A stretch of 62,137 nucleotides of DNA from Pseudonocardiales bacterium (GCA_019241525.1 JAFAWY010000021.1:1-62137); one strand, 5' to 3'; positions 35,251 through 47,287 are shown, counted from the stretch's first letter. Program-made: numbers and translations. Notes: generated from the letters alone by a model not told the origin.

Positions 35251-36192
35251 GTGAACAACAATTCAGCGACGCAATCCTTCGATCGGATGCGCAGCATGCT
35301 TGTGCGCGCCGCCGAAATCCGTGACAGCGAGCAGCAGCAGATTTTTGACGCGCTCGACGAGATCCACGCCCGGCTGGCTCCCCTGGAGGCGCTAGGTTCG
35401 GTCCGCAAGAGGCTCTCGGAGATGCCGGACCGCACGGAGGTCAGCGTGCTGGCCACCCGGCTCGATCAGGCCCTGTCGAAGCTCGAAGCACAAGACGGTG
35501 CCATTGCCGCGCTGAGCCGGGCCGTCGAGTCGATCGCAGACAAGCTGGCCAAGCCATTCGCGGAACTCGGCGGGCGCCTCGACGGGGTGGCAGGGCGGTT
35601 CGAAGGCGTCGCCGGCCGGATGGACGGTCTGGAAGACCGCATCGCCGGCCTGCACAAGCGAATCGACGACATGGATCACCATCTGGATCGGCAAGACGCC
35701 AAGGTCGACGGGCTGCCCGCCGCCGTGCAGGGACCGGTGCGTGACCAGATCGGTGCCACCGAGACCGGGTTGCGCAGCCGGCTGGACGAGGTCGACAAGG
35801 AAGTGCAGGAGTCGCTGGCCGGCGCCGTCGAATCCCTCACCAGCCGGCTGGACGCGCTGGCCAAGCGGCTAGATGCCATCGAAGAGGGGGTCGCTGGCCG
35901 CATCGGCTCGATCACCGAGCGCCTGGGCGCGCTGGATGGCGCGCTGGCCCACCGACCCGACGTTGACTCGCTGGTCGGCCTGGTGCGTAAGGCCAACGAA
36001 GAATCCGAGATGCGATTCACCGCGCAGCTGGACGAGGCGATGGCCACCTTCGCTGAGATCATCATGGGGGGCACCGCGCCTGGCGCGCTCCCTGCCACGC
36101 CGCCACCCCCGCCACGACCCGCACAGCGCCGACCCCGCCGCCAGACCAAAACCGATGACAGCGGCGACGCCGCTACGGGCGTGGCGAGCTGA
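35251..36192 (+). CDS. Long coiled-coil protein, unknown
   Basis: A 313-residue protein, largely one long heptad-rich helix with repeated LDGVAGRFEGVAGRMDGLED and SRLDEVDKE / SRLDALAKRLDAIEE type units. A Pro-rich stretch (ATPPPPPRPAQRRPRR) and a charged tail end it. It resembles PA-like coiled-coil proteins of actinobacteria; the role may be structural or as an adaptor. The GTG at 35251 follows GGTGGAG, so I prefer it to the GTG nine bases earlier. It ends six bases from the convergent cdd stop. Confidence 0.65.
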   Translation: MNNNSATQSFDRMRSMLVRAAEIRDSEQQQIFDALDEIHARLAPLEALGSVRKRLSEMPDRTEVSVLATRLDQALSKLEAQDGAIAALSRAVESIADKLAKPFAELGGRLDGVAGRFEGVAGRMDGLEDRIAGLHKRIDDMDHHLDRQDAKVDGLPAAVQGPVRDQIGATETGLRSRLDEVDKEVQESLAGAVESLTSRLDALAKRLDAIEEGVAGRIGSITERLGALDGALAHRPDVDSLVGLVRKANEESEMRFTAQLDEAMATFAEIIMGGTAPGALPATPPPPPRPAQRRPRRQTKTDDSGDAATGVAS

Positions 36193-36197
36193 GTCAC

Positions 36198-36578
36198 TCA
36201 TAAGCTGAAAGCATCGGGTAGCAGCTCGCGTATCGTGCGAATACCGTGCGGGGTGTCCAGCAGGCAGCCCGACCCGCCGAGCTCGTGAAGGATCTGGCGG
36301 CACCGCCCGCACGGCATCAGCAACTCGTCGGTGCCCGAGCGGCAGGCAACGGCAATGAACTGCCCGCCGCCGGACAGCTGTAATTGACCAGCCAGCACGC
36401 ACTCGGCGCACAGCGACAAGCCGTAGGAGGCGTTCTCGACGTTGCAGCCGATCACGGTACGGCCGTCGTCACACAGCGCCGCCGCGCCGACCTGTAGCCG
36501 GGAGTAAGGGCAGTAGGCCAGTGCCGCGGCCTGTGTTGCCGCAGACCGCAACGCGACCCAGTCGATAGGGGTGTTCAT
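36198..36578 (-). CDS. cdd: Cytidine deaminase
   Basis: Zinc enzyme converting cytidine and deoxycytidine to uridines in pyrimidine salvage. The 126 residues are the small tetrameric type: CPYSRLQVGAAAL, NVENASYGLSLCAEC (Cys-Ala-Glu, catalytic Glu) and PCGRCRQILHE (two zinc Cys). Same order as Rv3315c after deoD. It lies divergent from the D,D-carboxypeptidase gene across 52 bases. Confidence 0.96.
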   Translation of the reverse strand: MNTPIDWVALRSAATQAAALAYCPYSRLQVGAAALCDDGRTVIGCNVENASYGLSLCAECVLAGQLQLSGGGQFIAVACRSGTDELLMPCGRCRQILHELGGSGCLLDTPHGIRTIRELLPDAFSL

Positions 36579-36630
36579 GTCGCGAGCATCCCCTACCTTG
36601 TCTCATCGTTCGGCCAGCTAGCCTTCGCCC

Positions 36631-37863
36631 GTGCGGATGGTCCATCTCCGAGTCCTGTTGCGGCTTGTCGCCCTGGCTGCCATTGCTGTGCTAGGTACGG
36701 TGATGCTGCTGGGGACGGCACCCGCGGTGGCCCAGGCTGCCTGCCCGCCGCAGCTGGCCCCGCCGCCGCCGGTAGACGCTTCCGAGGTGCCCAAGCCGGG
36801 CACGGTGGCACCTCCGCCGATGTCGATGCCCGACTCCCCGGTGGGTGGCGCTCGGATGGGCGAATGCGGGCTGGTGTTACCTCAAGGTGCACCCGATCCG
36901 CCCGCCGGCATCAATGCGATGTCCTGGGTGATCGCCGACGCCGATTCCGGTGAGGTGCTCGCTGCCAAAGACCCACACGCGCGTAACCGCCCGGCCTCAA
37001 CGTTGAAACTGCTGACTGCCCTGCTGGCCGTCGATCAGCTGCCACTTGATCGGGTGGTGGTGGGCACCCAGGTCGACGCTGACCAGGACGGCAGCCGGGT
37101 CGGCATCGGCCCAGGCGGCCACTACACCGTCCGGCAGTTGCTCACCGGCCTGCTGCTGGTCTCCGGCAACGACGCCGCGCACGCGTTGGCGGAACAGCTG
37201 GGCGGGGTAGCCGCGACCGTAACCCAGATGAACACGTTGGCCGCCAAGCTGGGAGCGCTGGATACCCGTGCTGCCACGCCTTCCGGATTGGATGGTCCCG
37301 GGATGAGCGCGTCGGCCTATGATCTGGCGCTGGCCTTCCGCCAGGTGCTCAACCGGCCGCTGCTGGTCGAGCTGCTGGGCACCCGGGAGGCGAGCTTCCC
37401 CGGATACGGTAACCGGCCCGGGTTTGTGGTCAGCAACGACAACAAGCTGCTCAGGAGCTATCCCGGCGCTCTGGGTGGCAAGACCGGGTTCACTGACGAT
37501 GCCCGGCACACCCAACTCGACGCCGCGCAGCGCGACGGTCGCCGTCTGATGGTGGTGCTGATGCGAGGCGAGCAGCGCCCGGTGTCGATGTCCGAGCAGG
37601 CGGCCAGGCTGCTCAACTACGGGTTCGCGTTACCCGCCGGCCATCCGGTGGGCAATTTGGTGGAAAGTCCCCCGTCACCGGCAACACCGGGGGCGGCGAT
37701 TCCCGGATCCTCACCCGGTTTTTCGCCGGCAGGCGCGCACGCCGCGGCGCCGAACTGGCCTGGCGAATCTGGCGCATTACTCCCGATTGTGCTGTGGATT
37801 GGCATAGCAGTGACAGTCCTCGGTGTCCTACTCGCCCTTACCGCTCGCCAGCGCCACCGCTGA
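36631..37863 (+). CDS. dacB1: D-alanyl-D-alanine carboxypeptidase (DacB1-like)
   Basis: Cell-wall penicillin-binding enzyme trimming the terminal D-Ala of peptidoglycan stems. 410 residues: signal peptide 1-36, a Pro-rich linker, then the serine peptidase domain with Ser123-x-x-Lys126 (ASTLKLL), SGN at 178-180 and KTG at 284-286. After a Pro-rich spacer, a C-terminal helix (LLPIVLWIGIAVTVLGVLL) anchors it in the membrane. TAGCCT six bases before the GTG suggests a leaderless message. Same order as Rv3330 in mycobacteria. Confidence 0.92.
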   Translation: MRMVHLRVLLRLVALAAIAVLGTVMLLGTAPAVAQAACPPQLAPPPPVDASEVPKPGTVAPPPMSMPDSPVGGARMGECGLVLPQGAPDPPAGINAMSWVIADADSGEVLAAKDPHARNRPASTLKLLTALLAVDQLPLDRVVVGTQVDADQDGSRVGIGPGGHYTVRQLLTGLLLVSGNDAAHALAEQLGGVAATVTQMNTLAAKLGALDTRAATPSGLDGPGMSASAYDLALAFRQVLNRPLLVELLGTREASFPGYGNRPGFVVSNDNKLLRSYPGALGGKTGFTDDARHTQLDAAQRDGRRLMVVLMRGEQRPVSMSEQAARLLNYGFALPAGHPVGNLVESPPSPATPGAAIPGSSPGFSPAGAHAAAPNWPGESGALLPIVLWIGIAVTVLGVLLALTARQRHR

Positions 37864-37940
37864 TCGCCCCTCGCGGATCTACTGTTTGTGATCAACCATC
37901 GGGTCGGCACACTCAGCACGGTGAAACTGGTGACACCGCA

Positions 37941-38513
37941 GTGATCGTGCAGCTTGCCGGGTTGCCGGGCAGTGGTAAAAGCACACTGGCCACCGAACTC
38001 GTGTGCCGACTGGGTCAGCGTGCGCTGCTGCTGGACAAAGACCGGATCAGGAACAGCTTCTTCGGCCCGGAGCACACGGTCTACACCCGTGCGCAGGATG
38101 ACTTTTGCGTGGTCATGATGCTGCGTGCCGCGGCATGGCAACTTCGCGACACACCCAGCGGTGTGGTCATCCTCGACGGTCGGACTTGTTCCCGCGCTTA
38201 TCAAGTCACCCAGGTGCGCCGGTTCGCCGACCGCATCCGGCAGCCGCTACGACTGATCGAGTGTGTCTGTACGCAGGCCACCATCGAAAAAAGGCTGCAG
38301 GCAAGCAGCGCCTCCGGCACGCATCCGGCCGCCAATCGAGGTATCCGGTTGTACCGGCAACTCCTGGCCAACGCCGATCCCATACCGGAACCGAAACTGC
38401 GCCTCAATACGGACAAGTCTTTGCGCAATTGCGCTGACCAGGCGGTGCATTACATCACCCATCCCTTACCCATCGACTCCAGGCGCAGTAAGAGCATCGG
38501 AACCGACACTTGA
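37941..38513 (+). CDS. P-loop kinase-like ATPase
   Basis: A 190-residue AAA_33-type protein: [19 protein letters not shown] is the Walker A loop, LLDKDRIRN follows, and ILDGRTCSRAYQV carries the Walker B-like Asp. Such proteins phosphorylate small molecules such as aminoglycosides, nucleosides or sugars; the substrate is unknown. It overlaps the start of the decayed epimerase by four bases, so they were probably one operon, perhaps for a sugar or sugar acid. The GTG start is the first to keep the P-loop near the N-terminus. Confidence 0.65.
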   Translation: MIVQLAGLPGSGKSTLATELVCRLGQRALLLDKDRIRNSFFGPEHTVYTRAQDDFCVVMMLRAAAWQLRDTPSGVVILDGRTCSRAYQVTQVRRFADRIRQPLRLIECVCTQATIEKRLQASSASGTHPAANRGIRLYRQLLANADPIPEPKLRLNTDKSLRNCADQAVHYITHPLPIDSRRSKSIGTDT

Positions 38514-39010
38514 GCAACCGCATACTCATTACCGGAGCGGCCGGCAGGATTGGCACGATGCTGCGACCGCGCATGACCCGGCCACAAGGCTCCGGTTGCT
38601 CGATATTGTCCCGGTACCGTGCGAGCAACCGGGCGAGCGAGTTGAGACCATTGCCGCCGATATCAGCGATCTCGATGCGATGCGGCAGGCCGCGCAAGGC
38701 GTCGATGCGATCGTTCATCTTGGCGGCATCCCTGAGGAGTCCGACTGGCAGCGAATCCTGCACACCAATATCCACGGCACCTACACCGTGCTCGAAGCAG
38801 CGCGCCGCGCGGGAGCGCCGAGGGCGGTCTTGGCCGCCAGTAACCACGCGGTGATTTTCCACACGTATTCCGACGGACTGGTGCCGGATTACCTTTTTCC
38901 CGGCCGGACACCTTCTACGGTATGAGCAAAGCGACGAACGAGGCACTCGGTAGCTTGTATTACGACCGGCACCACATCGACGTTCTCTGCGTGCGCATGA
39001 GCACTACGCG
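38510..39010 (+). pseudogene. Decayed NAD-dependent epimerase / uronate dehydrogenase
   Basis: Pieces of a short-chain epimerase are spread over three frames. Frame one gives RILITGAAGRIGTMLRPRM (NAD loop), frame two LRLLDIVPVPCEQPG through VDAIVHLGGIPEESDW and TYTVLEAARRAGAPRAVLA, frame three DTFYGMSKATNEALG (catalytic Tyr-x-x-x-Lys) and [11 protein letters not shown]. Frameshifts lie near 38575-38595 and 38890-38905, and the 3' third is lost where the convergent ABC exporter gene begins (39004). The closest family in memory is uronate dehydrogenase-like NAD oxidoreductases. Confidence 0.85.
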
Positions 39011-41049
39011 GATACATTACCTCCCCGGTCAGCCAGCGACGTGGACCGATACGTCGGCGGCCCATTCTGCAGATAAGTGTGCAGGCCGACGTCATCAAGG
39101 TAGGCGCGCGCTTGCAGGGTGAACAGCTCGGCGTACCCACCGCCGCGGGCCATCAGCTCCTCGTGCGTACCCTGCTCGGTGATCCGACCTTGGTGTAGCA
39201 CGATGATCTGGTCGGCGTGCCGGACATTGGCCAGCCGGTGAGTGATCAGCACGGTGGTCCGGGTAGCTCCAGGACCGCTGCCGTTACCTGCGCCGGCATC
39301 CGCACGGCGCAGCGACTGCAGGGACTGGAACACCGCGTGCTCGGCACGGGCATCGAGGGCAGCGGTGGGTTCATCCGCGAGTAGCAGCGGCGCGTTGCGG
39401 TACAAACCGCGGGCAACGCTGAATCGCTGCCACTGACCGCCGGACAGGTCGCACCCGTTCTGGAATTCCCGGGACAGCACACTATCCCAGCCATCGGGCA
39501 GCTCTGCGATCACGGCATCGGCGCCGGAGCCGGCGGCGGCGGCGCGCAGCACAGATTTGTCCGGGTCGGGGCGTTCGAGACGGCCGATGCGGATGTTGTT
39601 CTCCGCGGTCATCGGCCACTCGACGGGATCTTGCAGCACGACCGCGACCTGAGAGTGCAGTTCCCGCTGGTCGACGCTGGCAATGTCGATCCCGTCCCAG
39701 GTCACCTTTCCCTCATCGGGCAGGTACAGTCCGGCGACCACTTTTGCGAGGGTCGACTTGCCGGAGCCGTTTTCCCCGACCAGCGCGATGACCTGCCCCT
39801 GGCGGATGGTGAGGCTCACCTGCCGCAAGGCGGGTTCCTTCGCTCCTGGGTAGCTGAACGACACTTCGTGTAACACGATGAGCCGCGGATCGCGCGGGAG
39901 CCGGTTGACAGCTGCAACTCGGTGGTAGCGGCGCGCCTGGGCCAAGCAGCTGCTCAGCATGTCGAGATAGAAGCTGTGCTCGAACAGGCTGTTAGCTGCA
40001 AACACCGTGGTGGACACCGCCGTGGAAGCAGTGCGCATGGCCACCGCAGCCGCCCCCGCCAGCGCCAGCGGCATGACTCCGGCGTAAAGCAACACACCGA
40101 GTACCACGTAGGCCAGCGCGGTACCGATGCCGGCCAGGGCACGCCCCACCAGCCGCACCGCAGTCTTGCGATGCTCCACCGTGACCGCCTCCGCGGTGAG
40201 CTGCGCTCCGATGCGGCGATGCTCGGCGAGCAGGACGTTTTGAGTGGTGAAGGCCCGGATTTCGGCCGCCTCACGGCGGTTGGTCATCAGATCGCCCACG
40301 ATATTCATCCGGCGGGTGCGCGAGACCATGCGCACGAACGACTCGTAGGACAGCACAGCGGCCCGCATGCTGGCCCATCCGTTGGGTACCGCCGCCAGCA
40401 ACACCACGGGCGCCAGCAGGGGGTTGAGCAGGCCAGCGGTGACGATCGCGGCGAATAGGGAGACCGCCGAGCTGAGCAGGTTGCCGGCATCGCCAACACC
40501 CCGGTTGACGCTGATGAATCCCCGCCCTGACGTGCGGCGGATCAGTTCGACAAAATCCGCGTCGTCAAAGGCGATCAGGTCAGCGCCGATCACCGCCCCA
40601 TGCAACTCGTCCTTGGCGCGTAGCTCCACCCGGGGGGCCAGGACCGCCTGCACAGCACCGACCGCAGCATCCAGCACTCCCCGGGCCGCATAAGAGGCCA
40701 TCACCACCAGCAGCGCCGGCAACGCCGAAAGTACCCGTTGGGGGGTCGGACCCTGCGCTAGCAACCGGCTGAGCACGTTGGCCGTCGCCAGCAGCCCGAA
40801 TGCCGTAGTGCACCCGGAGGCCAGCTGGACTGCCGCGGCCAGCAGCGTCAATCGGGGCGACGTCTGCCAGGCAAGCCGGACAATCACTCCCAGCGCGGCC
40901 GGCGCCTTGAGCAGCATCCGGCCGGGGCTTGAGTTAGCCATCTCCTCGCCTACCTGCGCCCACCATGGGGTCTTGAGATCATCGACACCGATCAACGCCG
41001 CCGAGGTTGTGGCAGGTGAGCCCGGTGCGGCGGTGCGCCTGAGTCGCAT
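39004..41049 (-). CDS. ABC exporter, fused membrane and ATPase domains
   Basis: A 681-residue half-transporter: about six membrane helices in residues 50-380, then an ATPase with Walker [11 protein letters not shown] loop [10 protein letters not shown], signature [13 protein letters not shown], Walker [14 protein letters not shown] and the switch [12 protein letters not shown]. It probably works as a homodimer exporting a lipid, peptide or drug. The long N-terminal tail (residues 1-45) is unusual. Its 3' end runs into the remains of the epimerase pseudogene, so the present C-terminus may be partly acquired. Confidence 0.9.
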   Translation of the reverse strand: MRLRRTAAPGSPATTSAALIGVDDLKTPWWAQVGEEMANSSPGRMLLKAPAALGVIVRLAWQTSPRLTLLAAAVQLASGCTTAFGLLATANVLSRLLAQGPTPQRVLSALPALLVVMASYAARGVLDAAVGAVQAVLAPRVELRAKDELHGAVIGADLIAFDDADFVELIRRTSGRGFISVNRGVGDAGNLLSSAVSLFAAIVTAGLLNPLLAPVVLLAAVPNGWASMRAAVLSYESFVRMVSRTRRMNIVGDLMTNRREAAEIRAFTTQNVLLAEHRRIGAQLTAEAVTVEHRKTAVRLVGRALAGIGTALAYVVLGVLLYAGVMPLALAGAAAVAMRTASTAVSTTVFAANSLFEHSFYLDMLSSCLAQARRYHRVAAVNRLPRDPRLIVLHEVSFSYPGAKEPALRQVSLTIRQGQVIALVGENGSGKSTLAKVVAGLYLPDEGKVTWDGIDIASVDQRELHSQVAVVLQDPVEWPMTAENNIRIGRLERPDPDKSVLRAAAAGSGADAVIAELPDGWDSVLSREFQNGCDLSGGQWQRFSVARGLYRNAPLLLADEPTAALDARAEHAVFQSLQSLRRADAGAGNGSGPGATRTTVLITHRLANVRHADQIIVLHQGRITEQGTHEELMARGGGYAELFTLQARAYLDDVGLHTYLQNGPPTYRSTSLADRGGNVSA

Positions 41050-41083
41050 GATGGCCTCCCACCGGCAAGCATGCCTGCCGCGC

Positions 41084-41089
41084 TAGCGT
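41084..41089 (+). promoter_or_regulatory. -10 box, cinA
   Basis: TAGCGT eight bases before the GTG at 41098; fixes the cinA start nine codons after the longest possible one. Confidence 0.5.
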
Positions 41090-41097
41090 GGCGTCTC

Positions 41098-42381
41098 GTG
41101 AGTAATGACTCCGCTGGCGTCCGTGCGGGGATCGTGGTGACCGGGACCGAGCTACTCAGCGGGCTGATCACCGACCGGAACGGGCCATGGCTGGCGCAGC
41201 GATTAGGCGGGTTGGGGATAGAGGTGGCGCACCTGCTGTGCGTCGGGGACCGGCCGGCGGATCTGGCTGCGGCGCTCCGCTTCCTGGCCGATCAGGGCGT
41301 CGACCTGATCGCCACCAGTGGGGGGTTGGGCCCGACGGCAGATGATCTGACCGCCGAGGTGGTCGCTGCCTTCGCCGGGGTGCCGCTGGAACTCGACGAG
41401 AGCATGGCACAGCAGATCGCCGTCATCCTCGCCCGGTTCCGCCACCTGTCACGCTTCGACTCCGAGGGCTTGCGAGCCGCGAACCGCAAGCAGGCGATGG
41501 TGCCCCGCGGGGCCACGCCGCTGGACCCGATAGGCACCGCACCCGGGCTGGTGGTGCCGGTCAAGGATGGACCGACGGTAGTGGTGCTGCCGGGACCGCC
41601 CCGGGAACTGCAGCAGATGTGGCCCGCGGCCTTGGCCACTGAACCCGTGCGAGACGTCTTGTCGCGCACCCTGCCTTTCGAGTTCGCCCAGTTGCGGCTG
41701 TTCGGCCTGCCTGAATCGCAGATCGCGGTAACGTTGCGGGACGTGGGCCAGGCACTGGATCTGACCCCGCTGGAGATCACCACGTGCCTGCGCCGGGGTG
41801 AGTTGGTAATCGACATCAGGCACCGGCCTGGCGCCGGGGCGACCCGCGACGCACTGATCGAGGCGATCCGCGCCCGGCACGCCCAGTACCTGTTCTCCAC
41901 CGACGGGACGTCGGTGGACGATCAGGTGGCGGGCCTGCTGCGGGGCCACCGGATCGGGCTGGCCGAGTCGTGCACCGGCGGACTGCTGGCCGCCCGGCTT
42001 ACCGAAGTGCCGGGGTCGTCGGATTATGTCGCCGGGGGTGTGGTGGCCTACTCCAATGCCGCCAAGACGCTGCTGCTGGGAGTGCCGGCGGATCTGATCG
42101 AGCTGCGCGGAGCGGTCTCACCAGAGGTGGCGCGGGCGATGGCTGACGGGGCACGGGCGCGGTTTGCCGCCGATGTCGGGGTAGGGATCACCGGCGTGGC
42201 CGGCCCGGGTGGTGGCACGAAGGCTAAGCCCGTCGGCTACGTCTGCCTATGCGTGACCAGCAGCGACGGCTCAACGCTGGCGAGCGATCCGGTGTTGCCG
42301 GGCGACCGCGCGCAGATCCGCGATCGGGCGGTGACCACCACGATGCACTTGCTGCGCCGGCTGCTTACCTCCCCGGCTTGA
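41098..42381 (+). CDS. cinA: CinA family protein
   Basis: 427 residues with the two CinA parts. The N-terminal molybdopterin-binding-like (COG1058) domain has [35 protein letters not shown] and [13 protein letters not shown]. The C-terminal nicotinamide-nucleotide amidase domain has [50 protein letters not shown]. It likely deamidates NMN in NAD recycling. The start at GTG 41098 is preferred because TAGCGT lies just upstream. The opposite-strand exporter starts 48 bases away. Confidence 0.93.
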   Translation: MSNDSAGVRAGIVVTGTELLSGLITDRNGPWLAQRLGGLGIEVAHLLCVGDRPADLAAALRFLADQGVDLIATSGGLGPTADDLTAEVVAAFAGVPLELDESMAQQIAVILARFRHLSRFDSEGLRAANRKQAMVPRGATPLDPIGTAPGLVVPVKDGPTVVVLPGPPRELQQMWPAALATEPVRDVLSRTLPFEFAQLRLFGLPESQIAVTLRDVGQALDLTPLEITTCLRRGELVIDIRHRPGAGATRDALIEAIRARHAQYLFSTDGTSVDDQVAGLLRGHRIGLAESCTGGLLAARLTEVPGSSDYVAGGVVAYSNAAKTLLLGVPADLIELRGAVSPEVARAMADGARARFAADVGVGITGVAGPGGGTKAKPVGYVCLCVTSSDGSTLASDPVLPGDRAQIRDRAVTTTMHLLRRLLTSPA

Positions 42382-42400
42382 GTGCTCGCCCGATCAAGTG

Positions 42401-42589
42401 CTAGCGCAGCGCCTTGCGATCTGGCTTGCCCTTCACCGCGCCGTAGACGGCCGTTCCCACAAGCACGACCAAACCGATCACCAACGCCCACTTAATCAGC
42501 GCGAATGCCAAACCCAGTACCCATCCCAGCACCGTGAAGCCAATCCAGATCAACGCGGCGATACCGAGCACCTTGATCACGGTCTGCAT
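42401..42589 (-). CDS. Small two-helix membrane protein
   Basis: A 62-residue protein almost wholly hydrophobic: helix VLGIAALIWIGFTVLGWVLG, then ALIKWALVIGLVVLVGTAVYG, then a basic end KGKPDRKALR. TAGGAGA eight bases before the ATG is a fair ribosome site. Similar short proteins are common in actinobacteria and have no known role. It lies convergent with cinA and downstream of yhjD on the same strand. Confidence 0.75.
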   Translation of the reverse strand: MQTVIKVLGIAALIWIGFTVLGWVLGLAFALIKWALVIGLVVLVGTAVYGAVKGKPDRKALR

Positions 42590-42745
42590 GGCGGTCTCCT
42601 AGCACTGTCGGGGGCCAGTGGACGGATCGAAGGAGGTGACCCGTTGGCCCCAGTAAACACCTGTCCGGCACCGGACATATCGGGGAAAACCCTGGCTCGG
42701 GATGCTCGGCCGACGGCGCTTAGGTGTCCATGTGGCGTTGCCGGT

Positions 42746-43675
42746 TCACGGGTGGATGCGTGCGCTGGCGGGTGCCTGCGACGGGCTGCGCTGCGCGGGA
42801 ATGTCGGGTACCTCGCGGACCTCTGCCGCCCACGCCGTGAGGAACAGCACAAAGCGGGAGACGAAGTAGGCGAACACCATCAATCCGATGACCGGCCCGA
42901 ACAACTGTCCGGTGGGGCTGGCAGTGACGCTATCCAGGTAGATGGCGAAGGCCTGCTTGAGGATCTCGAACCCGATCGCCCCCAGCCAGGCGGCGTGCAT
43001 CGCTCTGCGCAACGGCACGGGCTGGCGCGGCAGCCGGGCGATGACCCAGAGGAATACCAGCCACATGCCGGTGATCGACGCCACCACCGCCAGCGCGGTG
43101 AACACCAGCCGTGCCCCAGGCACGTGCCCGAAGCCGACGGCGGTGAGCACCGCACTGGCGAATGCGGTGCCGACGCCGGTCAACGCAAACGACATCACCA
43201 GCGCCACCCCCAAACCCAGCAGCGCGAGCAGATCCACCACCTTGGTTCGCAGGAAGCTCTCTGGTTTGGCCGGCTTATCCCTGGAACTTGCGTCCCACTG
43301 CGCGGTCAGCGCCTCGCGCAGGTTGCTCATCCAACCCAGCCCGCTATACAGCGCACCGAGCAGACCGATGATCCCCACCCCCCGCCGGGAAGCGATCGCT
43401 CCGTCGATGATCTGGTTGAGCATCGGACCCAACCCGCCAGGCGCGGCAGCTTGTACCTGATCTTGCAGGTGGCGCATCAGTTCTGGGTTGCCTGCGAGCA
43501 CGAAACCGGCGGCCGCGAAAGCGATCATCAGCATCGGCACCAGGGACAGCACGCTGAAGAAGGTGATCGCTGCGGCGTAGTGGTCACCGTGGTGGTTCGA
43601 GTAGGACTGGGCGGCGCGGAGCAGGTGATCCAACCACGGGTAACGTTGCCGGTAGCGCTCCAGGATCCCCCGCAT
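42746..43675 (-). CDS. yhjD: YihY/YhjD-type inner membrane protein
   Basis: A 309-residue BrkB/YihY family protein with about six membrane helices. Seen: HGDHYAAAITFFSVLSLVPML at the first helix, GLLGALYSGLGWMSNLREALTAQWD, FTALAVVASITGMWLVFLWVI, and the late VIGLMVFAYFVSRFVLFLTAWAAE. It matches Rv3335c in place and type; a transport role for lipids or lipopolysaccharide-like molecules has been suggested for relatives. It is 30 bases downstream of trpS and co-directional. Confidence 0.9.
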   Translation of the reverse strand: MRGILERYRQRYPWLDHLLRAAQSYSNHHGDHYAAAITFFSVLSLVPMLMIAFAAAGFVLAGNPELMRHLQDQVQAAAPGGLGPMLNQIIDGAIASRRGVGIIGLLGALYSGLGWMSNLREALTAQWDASSRDKPAKPESFLRTKVVDLLALLGLGVALVMSFALTGVGTAFASAVLTAVGFGHVPGARLVFTALAVVASITGMWLVFLWVIARLPRQPVPLRRAMHAAWLGAIGFEILKQAFAIYLDSVTASPTGQLFGPVIGLMVFAYFVSRFVLFLTAWAAEVREVPDIPAQRSPSQAPASARIHP

Positions 43676-43705
43676 GCCCTGTCAGGCTAGTCGGCGTGGG
43701 CGGAT

Positions 43706-45077
<1,372 letters not shown>

Positions 45078-45114
45078 CCGATCACTTCCTGTCTAGGTTG
45101 TGATCATCTTATTG

Positions 45115-46335
45115 TCATCGACCGATCGCTTGCCGCAAGCCCTGATCGAGCGCGTCGAGGAACTCCTCAGTGGTCAAAAACGGGGTGTCCGGACCGATCA
45201 GCAACGCCAGGTCTTTGGTCACCCGGCCGCTTTCGACGGTGTCGATGCAGACCCGCTCCAGGGTGGTGGCGAACTCGGTCACCGCTGGCGTAGCGTCCAG
45301 CATGCCGCGGTGGCGCAGGCCCCCGGTCCACGCGAAGATCGACGCGATCGGATTGGTCGAGGTCGGCTTGCCCTGCTGGTGCTGCCGGTAGTGCCGGGTG
45401 ACCGTGCCGTGCGCGGCCTCTGCCTCAATGGTCCTACCATCCGGGGTCATCAGCACGCTGGTCATCAGACCCAGCGAGCCGAATCCCTGCGCGATGGTGT
45501 CGGACTGCACATCGCCGTCGTAATTCTTGCAGGCCCACACGTAACCACCGGACCACCTCAGCGCGGACGCCACCATGTCGTCGATCAACCGGTGCTCGTA
45601 GGTCAGGCCGTTAGCCTCGAAGTCGGCTTTGAACTCCGCCTCGTAAATCTCGGCGAAAACGTCCTTGAACATGCCGTCATAGGCCTTGAGGATCGTATTC
45701 TTGGTCGACAGGTAGACCGGGTATTTACGAGACAGGCCATAGCGCAATGATGCCCGGGCAAAGTCTTCGATGGATCTGCGGTAGTTGAACATCCCCAGGG
45801 CGACGCCACCACCCTCGCTAAAGCGCGCCACCTCCATCTCCATCGGCTTGTCACCATCGTCAGGGACGTAAACGATCGTCACGGTGCCCGGACCGGGGAC
45901 GGTGAAATCGGTGGCCTTGTAAATGTCGGCATAGGCGTGGCGGCCGATGATGATCGGCTCGGTCCAGTGCGGCACCAGCCGGGGAACGTTGGAACAGACA
46001 ATCGGCTCGCGGAATATCACCCCACCGAGAATGTTGCGGATCGTGCCGTTGGGGGAAGGCCACATCTTCTTGAGGCCAAACTCCTTGACCCGTGCCTCGT
46101 CGGGAGTGATGGTGGCGCATTTGACGCCCACGCCGTGCCGGGCAATCGCGTGTGCGGCATCGATGGTGATCTGGTCGTCCGTGGCGTCCCGGCGCTGGAT
46201 GGCAAGATCGTAATAATCCAGATTGATATCGAGATAAGGCGTGATCAACTTGTCTCGAATGAACTGCCACATGATCCGGGTCATCTCGTCGCCATCAAGC
46301 TCGACGACGGTACCCACCACCTTGATCTTGCCCAC
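45115..46335 (-). CDS. icd: NADP-dependent isocitrate dehydrogenase
   Basis: TCA-cycle enzyme making 2-oxoglutarate with NADPH. The 406 residues are the eukaryote-like homodimeric class (as mycobacterial Icd1): [16 protein letters not shown] at the start, [12 protein letters not shown] (substrate Ser), [38 protein letters not shown] and [17 protein letters not shown], with [12 protein letters not shown]. The GTG start is weakly placed relative to AAGGAG. Same order as Rv3339c. Confidence 0.96.
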   Translation of the reverse strand: MGKIKVVGTVVELDGDEMTRIMWQFIRDKLITPYLDINLDYYDLAIQRRDATDDQITIDAAHAIARHGVGVKCATITPDEARVKEFGLKKMWPSPNGTIRNILGGVIFREPIVCSNVPRLVPHWTEPIIIGRHAYADIYKATDFTVPGPGTVTIVYVPDDGDKPMEMEVARFSEGGGVALGMFNYRRSIEDFARASLRYGLSRKYPVYLSTKNTILKAYDGMFKDVFAEIYEAEFKADFEANGLTYEHRLIDDMVASALRWSGGYVWACKNYDGDVQSDTIAQGFGSLGLMTSVLMTPDGRTIEAEAAHGTVTRHYRQHQQGKPTSTNPIASIFAWTGGLRHRGMLDATPAVTEFATTLERVCIDTVESGRVTKDLALLIGPDTPFLTTEEFLDALDQGLRQAIGR

Positions 46336-46501
46336 CGGCCGGGCGCTCCTTCCGACTTACGCCGTGATACTGCCAGCCTATGCTTCCCTACGCCGCCGAG
46401 TTGTTCCGGCGGCACGCGGTCACGCAGACGCAATCCCGGCGTTACCGTGCAGTACCAAACCCACTCAACGAGGCGCTGTCGCCCGGCTAACGTAGTCCGG
46501 C

Positions 46502-47287
46502 GTGCTCGCCTGCTACCTGCGGCTGATCTGCGCCGGCTTCCGCCGGTACGCAACCTACCGGCAGGCGGTGCTCGCCGGGACGGCGACCAATGTGGTCTTC
46601 GGCTTCATGCGATGCGCTGTGCTACTCACCGTGTTTACCGCTAGCGCGCGGGTGGCCGGCTATGACCCGTCCCGCACAGTCACCTTCGTGTGGATTGGCC
46701 AGGGGCTGCTCGCGGTGGTGTTGATCTGGGGGAACACCGACTTCGGGCAACGGGTGCGCAACGGCGACGTCGCGGTTGACTTGCTACGTCCGATCGATCT
46801 GCAAGTGGCGTTGCTGGCCGAGGATTTGGGCCGAGCGGGTTTCGCGCTGCTGACCCGGTTCACCGGGCCGCTGCTCATCGGACTGGCTTTCTTCGACCTG
46901 ACGTTGCCTCGCTCGGGGCTACGCTGGGTGGCGTTCGCGGTGAGCATGCTGCTCGCCGTCCTGGTCAGCTTCGCCATCCGGTTCCTGCTGAATCTGGTGG
47001 CGTTTTGGCTGCTGGACTGGCGTGGGGTTGTCACTCTCTACGGTGCGGTCAACGGCGTGCTGGCCGGGCTGGTGATCCCTATTGCGTTCTTTCCCGGCTG
47101 GGCCAGGGCGGCGATCTGGGCGACGCCGTTCCCCGCGATCCTGCAAGCGCCGATCGACATCGCCATCGACCGGGGTTCAGTGCTGCCGCTGCTGGGTCAC
47201 CAGCTGGCGTGGGCGGCGACGCTGCTGGCCGCCGGTCGCTTCGTGCTGGCCAGGGCAGTGCGAACGCTGGTGATCCAGGGTGGGTGA
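46502..47287 (+). CDS. ABC-2 type permease, first subunit
   Basis: A 261-residue integral protein with about six helices (YATYRQAVLAGTATNVVFGF, VGQ-type loop VWIGQGLLAVVLIWGN, and a late VNGVLAGLVIPIAFFPGWA), typical of the DUF990/ABC-2 exporters that move antibiotics or lipids. First gene of a three-gene unit: the next permease overlaps it by eight bases and the ATPase follows with no gap. TAACGT lies eight bases before the GTG start. The substrate is unknown. Confidence 0.85.
   Translation: MLACYLRLICAGFRRYATYRQAVLAGTATNVVFGFMRCAVLLTVFTASARVAGYDPSRTVTFVWIGQGLLAVVLIWGNTDFGQRVRNGDVAVDLLRPIDLQVALLAEDLGRAGFALLTRFTGPLLIGLAFFDLTLPRSGLRWVAFAVSMLLAVLVSFAIRFLLNLVAFWLLDWRGVVTLYGAVNGVLAGLVIPIAFFPGWARAAIWATPFPAILQAPIDIAIDRGSVLPLLGHQLAWAATLLAAGRFVLARAVRTLVIQGG

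Noticed and set aside
38263-38925. A 220-codon open frame spanning kinase and epimerase
   Set aside because: It fuses an out-of-frame reading of the kinase to the middle of the epimerase pseudogene.
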